From the NCBI RefSeq assembly GCF_009834125.1, contig NZ_CP047146.1:7348501-7412500 (forward strand): DNA of 64,000 nt, in the 5' to 3' direction. The notes beneath the pieces were generated by a model. The model worked only from the letters and a program-made list of their open reading frames with translations. It had not been told where the DNA came from and did not search any database. The position numbers and the translations under genes were made by a program. This DNA is from Streptomyces sp. GS7 (lineage in GTDB: Bacteria > Actinomycetota > Actinomycetes > Streptomycetales > Streptomycetaceae). Positions 45,265 through 52,523 of the stretch are shown piece after piece (within the stretch, counting starts at the first letter, position 1; the number at the start of each line of letters is the position of its first letter).

Positions 45265-45283
45265 GGCCTGAGGCTATGCGAAG

Positions 45284-45303
45284 AGACGTTTGGTTCAGAC
45301 GTT
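45284..45303. promoter_or_regulatory. Direct repeats AGACGTT in the divergent promoter region
   Basis: AGACGTT occurs at 45284 and 45297 (13-bp period) followed by similar TTGGT elements. It lies in the 88-bp gap between two divergent oxidoreductase genes and could bind a shared regulator. Confidence 0.3.
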
Positions 45304-45352
45304 AGTTTGGTCTGGCCCTTGATCGGGGGCGAGGGGACGGAGGCACGACCAG

Positions 45353-46393
45353 GTGGAGCGCAGGACAATCGGCGCGGCAGCCCTCGAAGTGGGCGCAATC
45401 GGGCTCGGCTGCATGCCGATGAGCTGGGGGTACACCGAGTCGCAGCGCAGCGGGGAGGGTTCGCTGCGGGCCGTGCACGCCGCGCTCGACCGGGGGTGCA
45501 GCCTGCTGGACACCGCCGACATGTACGGCCCGTTCACCAACGAGCTGCTGGTGGGGCGGGCCCTCAAGGTGCGGCGCCAGGACGCGTTCGTGTCGACCAA
45601 GTGCGGGCTGCTGGCCGGGGATCAGCACATCGTCGCCAACGGACGGCCCGGCTACATCAAGCGCGCCTGCGACGCCTCGCTGCGCCGGCTCCAGACCGAC
45701 CGCATCGACCTCTACCAGCTCCACCGGGCCGACCCCGAGGTGCCCATCGAGGAGACCTGGGGGGCGATGGCGGAGCTGGTGGCGGCCGGGAAGGTGCGGT
45801 CGCTGGGCCTGTGCGCGGTCGGGGCGCGCGCCGTGCGACCGCCGCGCGCGGCCCGGATGGAGCCGCGTGCGACCGGGGCGGGAGGGCGCCCCCGCTCGCG
45901 CATACACGACGGGACGCTGCGCCAACTGGAGCGCGTCCAGCAGGTGTTCCCGGTCAGCAGCGTGCAGGCGGAGCTGTCCGTGTGGTCGCCGGAGGCACTG
46001 GAGGAACTGCTCCCCTGGTGCGAGTCGCGCGGGGTCGGCTTACTGGCGGCGATGCCGCTGGGCAACGGCTATCTGACCGGCACCCTCACCCCGGGCCAGG
46101 GCTTCGAACCGGAGGACCTACGGGCCCGCCATCCGCGCTTCACCGCCGAGATGATGGCCGCCAACCAGCCGGTGGTGGCCGGGCTGCGCCGGGTCGGCGC
46201 CCGGCACGGGGCGACGCCGGGGCAGGTGGCGCTGGCCTGGGTACTGGCCCAGGGCCGCCATGTGGTCCCCGTACCGGGAACGAAGAAGGAGCGCTGGGCG
46301 GCCCAGAACGCCAAGGCGGCCGACCTGACGCTCACTCAGGAGGATCTGCGGGAGATCGCGTTGCTGCCGCGGGCTCGGGGGTCTTGGTACTAG
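45353..46393 (+). CDS. Aldo/keto reductase with a rare TTA codon and an Arg-rich insert
   Basis: This 346-residue NADPH-dependent aldo/keto reductase has the catalytic tetrad Asp53 and Tyr58 (LLDTADMYGP), Lys83 (STKCG) and His124 (YQLHRA). Residues about 160-187 are an Arg/Pro/Gly-rich insertion between the usual GLCAVGA strand and the next helix (TLRQLERVQQ), which normal family members lack. Codon 230 (46040-46042) is TTA, the rare Leu codon read by the bldA tRNA in Streptomyces, so translation is expected to be delayed until development. It starts at GTG with weak ribosome-site support. Confidence 0.88.
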   Translation: MERRTIGAAALEVGAIGLGCMPMSWGYTESQRSGEGSLRAVHAALDRGCSLLDTADMYGPFTNELLVGRALKVRRQDAFVSTKCGLLAGDQHIVANGRPGYIKRACDASLRRLQTDRIDLYQLHRADPEVPIEETWGAMAELVAAGKVRSLGLCAVGARAVRPPRAARMEPRATGAGGRPRSRIHDGTLRQLERVQQVFPVSSVQAELSVWSPEALEELLPWCESRGVGLLAAMPLGNGYLTGTLTPGQGFEPEDLRARHPRFTAEMMAANQPVVAGLRRVGARHGATPGQVALAWVLAQGRHVVPVPGTKKERWAAQNAKAADLTLTQEDLREIALLPRARGSWY

Positions 46394-46616
46394 TCCGCTG
46401 CGCTTGGCTTGCTTCCCACGTTGTCGGCTTCCCCACCGTGGGGGTTCGTTTTTTGCGCCTGCGGCGCGGGGCCGCTGCGCTTGGCCTGCTTCCCGCGTTG
46501 CCGGGTTTCCCGCCGTGGGGGATTGCCTTTTGCGCCTGCGGCGCGGGCCGCTGCGCTTGGCTGCTCTCCACATTGCCGGGTTCCCCGCCGTGGGGGATTT
46601 TGTCCGCTGCGCGGGG
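46393..46616. repeat. Three tandem degenerate copies of a 76-78 bp intergenic repeat
   Basis: Copies begin at 46393, 46471 and 46547, each starting near CCGCTGCGCTTGGC. Each contains TTCCC(C/G)CCGTGGGGG. The first two end with TTTTGCGCCTGCGGCGCGG; the last is shortened. They contain short palindromes (GCGCCTGCGGCGC, CCCACGTGGGGG-like). The region carries no plausible gene and follows the aldo/keto reductase stop directly. Confidence 0.8.
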
Positions 46617-46642
46617 CTTTCGGGGTGCGGGGACGGTCCTCC

Positions 46643-46691
46643 GGGGTGGGGTGTCCGGACTGCTTCGCTCTACGTCCGGACACCCCACCCC
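46643..46691. terminator. Long hairpin with 18-bp perfect stem
   Basis: GGGGTGGGGTGTCCGGAC and its exact complement are separated by 13 nt. It lies downstream of the repeat array and 122 bp before the next gene, and probably ends the aldo/keto reductase transcript. Confidence 0.75.
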
Positions 46692-46812
46692 TCCGGCCCG
46701 TCCCCTCCCGTGGGTGGTGGGAAGAAACGGTGGGGGTGGGGGTTGGTGTGAGGGGGGCGGTACGGGTGGATGTGGTGTGCTTGTCACGCCTGCCGACGAG
46801 AGGACTCCTGCC

Positions 46813-47976
46813 GTGCAACGTCGTTCCCTGACCGCTGTATTGGCCGCTGCTTCGCTGCTCCTGGCGGCGGGATGTTCGTCCGGTGGGGGGCCGGTCGGGG
46901 GTGGCGCGGGGTCTGCCGGGCCGGGCAGGCGTCCGGGGGCGGCCTCGCCCAGCCCGTCCGCGGTGGTGCCGCCGGCGAAGGGCTCGGTGCGGGTCACCGG
47001 GGTCCTGGCCACCGGTCTGAAGTCGCCGTGGGGGGTCGCGGTGCTGCCCGGCGGGGACCTGCTGGTCGGCGAGCGGGACACCGGGAAGATCGTCCGGGTC
47101 GCGGCGCACGGCGGCAGGATCACGGAACTGGGGTCGGTTCCGGGCGTGGCCCCCGGGGGCGAGGGCGGGCTGCTGGGGCTGGCGGTGCCCGCGACGTTCG
47201 GCGCCGACCACCAGGTGTACGCGTACTTCACCACGGAGTCCGACAACCGCATCGCGCGCATGATCTACGACGAGAAGCGCGAGCCGGGCAACCAACTGGG
47301 CGCGCCCAACACCATTTTCAAGGGCATCCCCAAAGGCCGCCTCCACAACGGCGGGCGGATCGCCTTCGGCCCGGACAAGATGCTCTACGCGGGGACGGGT
47401 GAGACCGGTGACAAGCAGCTGGCCCAGGACAAGAAGTCGCCGGCCGGGAAGATCCTGCGGATGACTCCGGACGGCCAGCCGGTGCACGGCAACCCGGAGG
47501 CCGACTCGGTGGTGTACGACTACGGCCACCGCAATGTGGAGGGGCTGGCCTGGGACGGCGACCAGCGGCTGTGGGCCTCGGAGTTGGGGCAGGACGCCTG
47601 GGACGAGCTCAATCTGATCGAACCGGGCAGGAACTACGGCTGGCCGGAGGTCGAGGGCAAGGGCGGCTCCTCGCCCGGCGGGTTCGTCGATCCGGTCGTC
47701 CAGTGGAAGCCCGCCGACGCCTCGCCCAGCGGGATCGCGTACGCCAAGGGCTCGATCTGGATGGCGGCGCTGCGCGGGGAGCGGCTGTGGCGGATCCCGC
47801 TGCACGGGACGAAGCCGGTCGCCGCGCCGCAGGCTTTTCTGCAGGGCGAGTACGGGCGGCTGCGGACCGTGGTGGCGGCCGACGACGGGGCGTTGTGGCT
47901 GGTCACCAGCAACACGGACGGACGCGGCAAGCCCCGCGAGGGGGATGACCGGATTCTCCGCCTCACAGTGAGCTGA
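46813..47976 (+). CDS. PQQ-dependent sugar dehydrogenase-like lipoprotein
   Basis: This 387-residue exported protein has a lipobox (LLLAAGC, Cys21) after a short signal, so it should be anchored outside the membrane. A Ser/Gly/Pro linker leads to a six-bladed beta-propeller of the glucose/sorbosone dehydrogenase family. Landmarks are LKSPWGVAVLPGGDLLVGER, GEGGLLGLAVP, RLHNGGRIAFGPD, YDYGHRNVEGLAW and NYGWPEVEG. Family members oxidise sugars with PQQ; whether this one binds PQQ is not certain. GTG start behind AGAGG. Confidence 0.88.
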   Translation: MQRRSLTAVLAAASLLLAAGCSSGGGPVGGGAGSAGPGRRPGAASPSPSAVVPPAKGSVRVTGVLATGLKSPWGVAVLPGGDLLVGERDTGKIVRVAAHGGRITELGSVPGVAPGGEGGLLGLAVPATFGADHQVYAYFTTESDNRIARMIYDEKREPGNQLGAPNTIFKGIPKGRLHNGGRIAFGPDKMLYAGTGETGDKQLAQDKKSPAGKILRMTPDGQPVHGNPEADSVVYDYGHRNVEGLAWDGDQRLWASELGQDAWDELNLIEPGRNYGWPEVEGKGGSSPGGFVDPVVQWKPADASPSGIAYAKGSIWMAALRGERLWRIPLHGTKPVAAPQAFLQGEYGRLRTVVAADDGALWLVTSNTDGRGKPREGDDRILRLTVS

Positions 47977-48054
47977 TCCCCTTTTCGTGGCACCCGCTGA
48001 GGCTCGGGGCCAGGGACGGACCCCGGGGGACGGGTCGCTCCCGAAGGGGGCACC

Positions 48055-48249
48055 GTGTTCAACGTGGTGGAAGAGCTGTTCGCGCCCGGCCGCAAGCACG
48101 CCGAAGGAGCGGCAGAGCTGTCGCTGGTGGTGGACGACGTCGGCGACGGGGATCCCGGGCACGGACCGACAGATCTCGCGTCGGGGGTCGTGGTCGGGCG
48201 GTACAGGAGCGCACTGAACCGCGCCACCGCGGGCGGGAGCCGTCGCCGG
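48055..48249 (+). CDS. DUF6191-like small protein, no stop codon before the convergent gene (possibly frameshifted)
   Basis: A good GAAGGGGG site precedes a GTG. The first 50 codons (MFNVVEELFAPGRKHAEGAA, VDDVGDGDPGHGPTDLASG) resemble the short DUF6191 proteins of Streptomyces, which normally end soon after the DLASG motif. Here the frame has no stop and stays open through the whole antisense luxR gene to 51408. A +1 shift near 48200 would end at the TGA at 48215-48217. Either the gene is frameshifted or the ending is unusual. The end coordinate given is only the border with the convergent gene. Confidence 0.4.
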
Positions 48250-51200
48250 CTATCTGCTCGCCGTCGGCTCCTCGAACAGCCGCAGCCGATGGGCGACCGC
48301 GCCCGCCTCGCCGCGGCCGGAGACGCCCAGCTTGGCGAGGATGTTGGAGACGTGCACGCTGGCGGTCTTCGGCGAGATGAACAGGGCGTCGGCTATCTGG
48401 CGGTTGCTGCGGCCGTCGGCGACCAGGCGCAGCACATCGCGCTCGCGCGGGGTCAGGCCGAGGGATTCCGCGGGGACGGTGCCGGCCGGCGCGTCCCGGG
48501 CCCGGTCCCCGGCGGCGCGGGACGCCTCGGGCGCGGCGGGGGCCGCCAGACCGGGGACGGGTATCCGGGCGCGCTGGGCGAGGAGTTCGAGCTCGTCGGC
48601 GAGCGGGCGGGCGCCCATCGCCGCGGCGGCTGCGTGCGCCTGGCCGAGCAGCAGGACGGCGGCCTCGCGCGGGGTGCGGCCGTCGAGGCCGGCGGTGGCC
48701 CGCTCGGCGCCGTGCAGCAGCGATTCGGCCCAGCGGTAGCAGGCCCAGGCGAGTTCGTGCGGGCGCTCCAGCCGTTCGAAGGCGGCGACCGTCTCGGCCC
48801 AGGCGTCGGGGGCCTCGCGGCCCTCGGCACGGAGGAGTTCGGCCTCGACCGCGAGGCCGAACGCGTCCCAGACCGGGGCGATCCGCGGCAGCCGCTTGGC
48901 GGCGTCGCGGATCCGGGTGAGGATCCGGACCCGGCCCGGCTCGGCGGACGGCAGACCGCGGACGTCGGACTCGGCGGCGGTCGCCGACCACAGGAGCGGC
49001 CAGGCGTAGCGCTGGAGGCCGGGGGCGAAGCCGGCATCGAGGGCCGACTGGACGAGGATGGCGCGCGCGTCGAGGATGCGGCCCTGGCGGGCGGCGAGCC
49101 GCAGCGCGTGCCGCGCCATGGGCAGGGCGTGCTGCGGCTGGGGGTCGTGGGTGCCGTAGTGCTCCTGGGCGACGGCCAGTTCGCGCTCGGCGGCGGCGAG
49201 GTCGCCGCCGTCCAGGGCGAGGCCGGTGAGACGGCTGGCGGCCAGGGCGGTGGCGCGGGGGTTCTGCGCGAAGCGGTGGGCGTCGGCGGCGGCCCGGCCC
49301 GCCTCCGCCCAGCGGCCCAGCGACTGGAGCGACTCGGCGCGGTTGCTCAGCACCCAGCTGGTGGTGTCCTTGAGGCCGTAGCGGGTGGTGAGTTCGACGC
49401 CCTGCCGGGTGACCTCGACGGCCTCGCGGGACCGGCCGACGCCTTCGAGGATGCCCGCGAGGTTGATGTGGCCGCGGCCGATGACGGCGAAATAGCCGCG
49501 GGCCACGGCGCGGTCCAGCACCGTACGGAAGTCGGCCAGGCCCTCCTCGATCTCCCCGGCGTCGGTCCGCAGCCCCGCCAGCGTCACCCGGGAATTCAGC
49601 TCCGCCTCCTCGTCGCCCACCAACCGGGCCAGCTCCACGGCCCGTTCGGCGGTGGTGAACGTGCCGGGGCCCGGCTCGTGGAGCATCTGCCAGGTGGCGA
49701 CGGCGGCCGTCACGGCGGCGTGCACGGAGGACGGCGGCAGACCGCGCATCAGCTCCTGGGCCCGGCCCAGGTCCTCCCAGCCGTCGCCGCGGCCGGTGCC
49801 CTGGCAGAGCCGGGAGCGCTGGAGCAGGAACCAGGCGGTGCGATGGGGGTCCCCCTTGCCCGATCCGTGGTGCGGGCCCGGGGCGGCGCCGTCCTCGCCG
49901 CGCAGCGCGCGCAGGGCGCGCCTGGTGATGGTGAAGGCCCGCTCACTGTCGCCGGACAGCCGGGCGGCCACCGCGATCTCGGCGAGCAGGTCGAGGAAGC
50001 GCAGCGCGTCGTCGTCGCAGCCGCAGGCCGGGTACGCCTCGGCGTAGTCGATCGGGCGCACGCCCTGGCGGACCTCCGGGGGCGCGTCGTCCCACAGCTC
50101 CAGGGCGCGGTCCAGCAGCCGCAGTTGCTCGGCGTAGGCATGGCGGCGGCGGGCCTGGACGGAGGCGGCGAGCACCGCGGGCAGCGCCTTGGCGGCGTCA
50201 TGGGCCTTGTACCAGTAGCTGGCCAGGCGGGTGGCGCAGACGTCGGAGCGGACCAGCGAGCGGTCGGCCTCCAGCGCCTCGGCGTACCGGCGGTTGAGCC
50301 GGGTGCGCTCGCCGGGCAGCAGGTCGTCGACGACGGCCTCGCGGACCAGGGCGTGCCGGAAGCGGTAGCCCGTGCCGTCCTGGGTGGGGAGGAGGGTGTT
50401 GCTGCCGACGGCCGCCCGCAGCGCCTCGATGAGGTCGTCCTCGGGCATCCGGCAGACGGCGGCGAGGAGTTCGTGCTCGACCGTGGAGCCGCCCTCGGCG
50501 GCGATCCGCACCACCCGCTGGGCGTCCTCGGGCAGCGCCTCGACCCGCACCAGCAGGAGATCGCGCAGCGGATCGCTGAGGCCGTACCGGGAGCCCTCGG
50601 CGAGGCCGCGGGCCAGCTCCTCGACGAAGAAGGCATTGCCCTCGGAGCGCTTGAACACGCGGTCGACGGTGTCCTCTTCGGGCTCGCTGCCCTGGATCCC
50701 GGCCATCTGGGAGCGGACCTCGTCGCGGGTGAAGCGGGCCAGTTCGACGCGGCGGACGGTCCGCATCCGGTCGATCTCGGCGAGGAACGGGCGCAGCGGA
50801 TGGCGGCGGTGGATGTCGTCGGAGCGGTACGTCGCCACCAGCAGGACGTCGGCGTCGTGCAGGGCGCGCAGGAGGTAGGCGAGCAGCTCGCGGGTGGAGC
50901 GGTCGGCCCAGTGGAGGTCCTCGATGACGATGACCAGGGTGCGGTGGGCGGCCAGCCGCTCCAGGAGCCGGGCGGTCAGCTCGAAGAGGCGGGCGCGGCC
51001 GGTCTCCTCGCCGTGGGTCTCGCCGGCGGTCTCCCCCAACTCCGGCAGGATGCGGGCCAGTTCGCCCTCCTGGCCGGCTACGGCGGCGGCCAGCTCCGCG
51101 GGCAGACGGGCGTTGAGGGTGTGCAGGATCGAGGAGAACGGGGCGAACGGCAGGCCCTCGGAGCCGATCTCGATGCAGCCGCCGAGCGCGACCAGCGCGC

Positions 51201-51393
51201 CCTGCGCGCGGGCCGTCTCGCCGAACTCCTCGATGAGCCGGGTCTTGCCGACCCCGGCCTCGCCGCCGATCAACAGGGCCTGGGGCTCACCGGACGCCGT
51301 GACCCGCGCCAGCGCGTCGCGCAGCGAGGTGAGTTCGGCCGCGCGGCCGACGAACACGGGGCTGATGGCTCTGTTCTCCACGCTGCCGAGCAT
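48250..51393 (-). CDS. Large ATP-binding LuxR-family regulator (LAL/MalT-like)
   Basis: This 1047-residue AAA-type ATPase regulator has Walker A GGEAGVGKTRL (about residue 45), Walker B LVIVIEDLHWAD, a long TPR-like helical middle and a C-terminal LuxR HTH (LTPRERDVLRLVADGRSNRQ, IADALFISPKTASVHVSNIL). LAL proteins usually switch on antibiotic, sugar or degradative genes when ligand and ATP bind. The ATG at 51393 is the best of several weak starts; TTG codons at 51411 and 51426 are alternatives. No ribosome site is clear, so leaderless translation is possible. Its target is unknown. Confidence 0.88.
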   Translation of the reverse strand: MLGSVENRAISPVFVGRAAELTSLRDALARVTASGEPQALLIGGEAGVGKTRLIEEFGETARAQGALVALGGCIEIGSEGLPFAPFSSILHTLNARLPAELAAAVAGQEGELARILPELGETAGETHGEETGRARLFELTARLLERLAAHRTLVIVIEDLHWADRSTRELLAYLLRALHDADVLLVATYRSDDIHRRHPLRPFLAEIDRMRTVRRVELARFTRDEVRSQMAGIQGSEPEEDTVDRVFKRSEGNAFFVEELARGLAEGSRYGLSDPLRDLLLVRVEALPEDAQRVVRIAAEGGSTVEHELLAAVCRMPEDDLIEALRAAVGSNTLLPTQDGTGYRFRHALVREAVVDDLLPGERTRLNRRYAEALEADRSLVRSDVCATRLASYWYKAHDAAKALPAVLAASVQARRRHAYAEQLRLLDRALELWDDAPPEVRQGVRPIDYAEAYPACGCDDDALRFLDLLAEIAVAARLSGDSERAFTITRRALRALRGEDGAAPGPHHGSGKGDPHRTAWFLLQRSRLCQGTGRGDGWEDLGRAQELMRGLPPSSVHAAVTAAVATWQMLHEPGPGTFTTAERAVELARLVGDEEAELNSRVTLAGLRTDAGEIEEGLADFRTVLDRAVARGYFAVIGRGHINLAGILEGVGRSREAVEVTRQGVELTTRYGLKDTTSWVLSNRAESLQSLGRWAEAGRAAADAHRFAQNPRATALAASRLTGLALDGGDLAAAERELAVAQEHYGTHDPQPQHALPMARHALRLAARQGRILDARAILVQSALDAGFAPGLQRYAWPLLWSATAAESDVRGLPSAEPGRVRILTRIRDAAKRLPRIAPVWDAFGLAVEAELLRAEGREAPDAWAETVAAFERLERPHELAWACYRWAESLLHGAERATAGLDGRTPREAAVLLLGQAHAAAAAMGARPLADELELLAQRARIPVPGLAAPAAPEASRAAGDRARDAPAGTVPAESLGLTPRERDVLRLVADGRSNRQIADALFISPKTASVHVSNILAKLGVSGRGEAGAVAHRLRLFEEPTASR

Positions 51394-51445
51394 CGCACAC
51401 GGGTCTGACAATGCGGCAGTGGGCAAGGTGTGCTGTCCGCCGCGG

Positions 51446-51625
51446 TCAGGCGCCGGCGCGCCGCACCCGCCAACGCCGTACGCTCACCCGCCTTTCCGGT
51501 TCGCCGCCCCCTGAAGAGGCGGCGGCGCGCGCCACTTCGGTGGCCTCGCGGACCAGGCGGCGCCGGTCGGCCTCGCGGCGCAGTTCCTCGTAGCGGACCC
51601 GGATCTCCAGTTCGGAGGCGTACAT
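51446..51625 (-). CDS. Small basic conserved protein, 59 residues
   Basis: The ATG at 51625 follows GAGGGAG by 6 bases and begins MYASELEIRVRYEELRREAD, a charged helix rich in Arg and Glu. A Ser/Gly break and a basic tail (VSVRRWRVRRAGA) follow. I know no named function; short proteins of this type occur widely in Streptomyces. The open frame extends 50 codons upstream through a hairpin and lacks coding character there. It lies just before luxR on the same strand. Confidence 0.65.
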   Translation of the reverse strand: MYASELEIRVRYEELRREADRRRLVREATEVARAAASSGGGEPERRVSVRRWRVRRAGA

Positions 51626-51650
51626 GATGTCTCCCTCGACGGTGGTGGGC

Positions 51651-51679
51651 CGGCGCCCCGGCCGTCTGCCGGGGCGCCG
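51651..51679. other. Hairpin in the leader of the 59-residue gene
   Basis: An 11-bp perfect stem (CGGCGCCCCGG / CCGGGGCGCCG) with a 7-nt loop lies 26 bases upstream of the start codon on the minus strand. It might terminate upstream readthrough or control the small gene. Confidence 0.4.
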
Positions 51680-51815
51680 CCGTGCTCCACTCTCGTCGCC
51701 GAGGGGGGTCCGCCACATCGGGAGGGTTCCCGATCTCCGCGGCCCGGTGGTGCCTAGAAACCGGGGCCGTGTCACGGAGGGGGCTTAGGGAGCGGCACCG
51801 CCGCCCCCGGAGGGC

Positions 51816-52466
51816 TTAGGCACCGCCGCCGGGCCCCTTAGGGATGGTGGGCATGCTCGCGAACAGGTCGAGGTACATCCCCGCGGAGATCAGGAGCCCC
51901 AGTACGCCCAGCGCCAGCGCGCCCCAGGCGACGGCCCGCACCCAGGTGCTCCGGCGGCCGGTCAGCACCACCGCGGCGACGAGCATGGCGAGCACCGCAA
52001 AGACCCCGTTGACCAGGGCGGTGGTGTGCCAGGGCGCGCCGTAGACGGTGGCGATCTGGTCGGTGGCCTTGCCGGACTGGAGCTTGATCTGGCCCAGCAG
52101 CGTCTGCCGTTCGGCCATCAGCGTGCCGAGCCAGGTACCGGTGAGGGAGGCCAGGCCCAGTCCGGCGGCGACCACGGCGCCGGCGCCGGCGGCCACTCCG
52201 GTGGCGGCCGGTCCGGGTGCCGGCTCCTCGTCGGTGTCGGCAGTGTCGGCGTCGGCGTCGGCGATGGCCTGAGCGCTCTCGTCGGCGCCGTCCTCGGGCT
52301 TCGGCTCCGTGCCCTTACCCGCTTCCGCGGCCTTCCCCGTGGCGCCGGCCCGCTCCGCGGTCCCGGCCGTCCCGTTCTGCTCGGCCTTGCCTGCCTCCTC
52401 GGCCTTCCCCGTCGTGCCGGCCGCGGTCGTCTCGTCGTCGGATCGTTTGTCGGTCGTCGTTCCCAT
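51816..52466 (-). CDS. Membrane protein with acidic disordered N-terminus, unknown function
   Basis: In this 216-residue protein residues 1-83 are Ala/Gly/Glu/Asp/Thr-rich and disordered. Predicted membrane helices follow at about 86-106 (TGVAAGAGAVVAAGLGLASL), 150-168 (LVNGVFAVLAMLVAAVVLTG) and 176-196 (AVAWGALALGVLGLLISAGM). Between them, GTLMAERQTLLGQIKLQSGK is probably an extracytoplasmic loop. I do not recognise a family. It lies 57 bp downstream of the MMPL transporter gene, so the two may be cotranscribed. The start lacks a strong ribosome site. Confidence 0.7.
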   Translation of the reverse strand: MGTTTDKRSDDETTAAGTTGKAEEAGKAEQNGTAGTAERAGATGKAAEAGKGTEPKPEDGADESAQAIADADADTADTDEEPAPGPAATGVAAGAGAVVAAGLGLASLTGTWLGTLMAERQTLLGQIKLQSGKATDQIATVYGAPWHTTALVNGVFAVLAMLVAAVVLTGRRSTWVRAVAWGALALGVLGLLISAGMYLDLFASMPTIPKGPGGGA

Positions 52467-52523
52467 GGGCGCGACCGTAGGGGCCCTGTCTGAGAGTCGT
52501 ATGAGAGCCCGGCACGCCGGCGC

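Noticed and set aside
46393..46616. Possible CRISPR-like array
   Set aside because: There are only three copies, each 76-78 bp and degenerate across their whole length. There is no constant repeat/variable spacer structure and no cas genes nearby.
44701..46812. Long in-frame extension upstream of the PQQ-dehydrogenase-like lipoprotein
   Set aside because: The frame is open for 704 codons before the lipobox signal only because high-GC DNA lacks stops. The ribosome site and signal peptide set the start at 46813.
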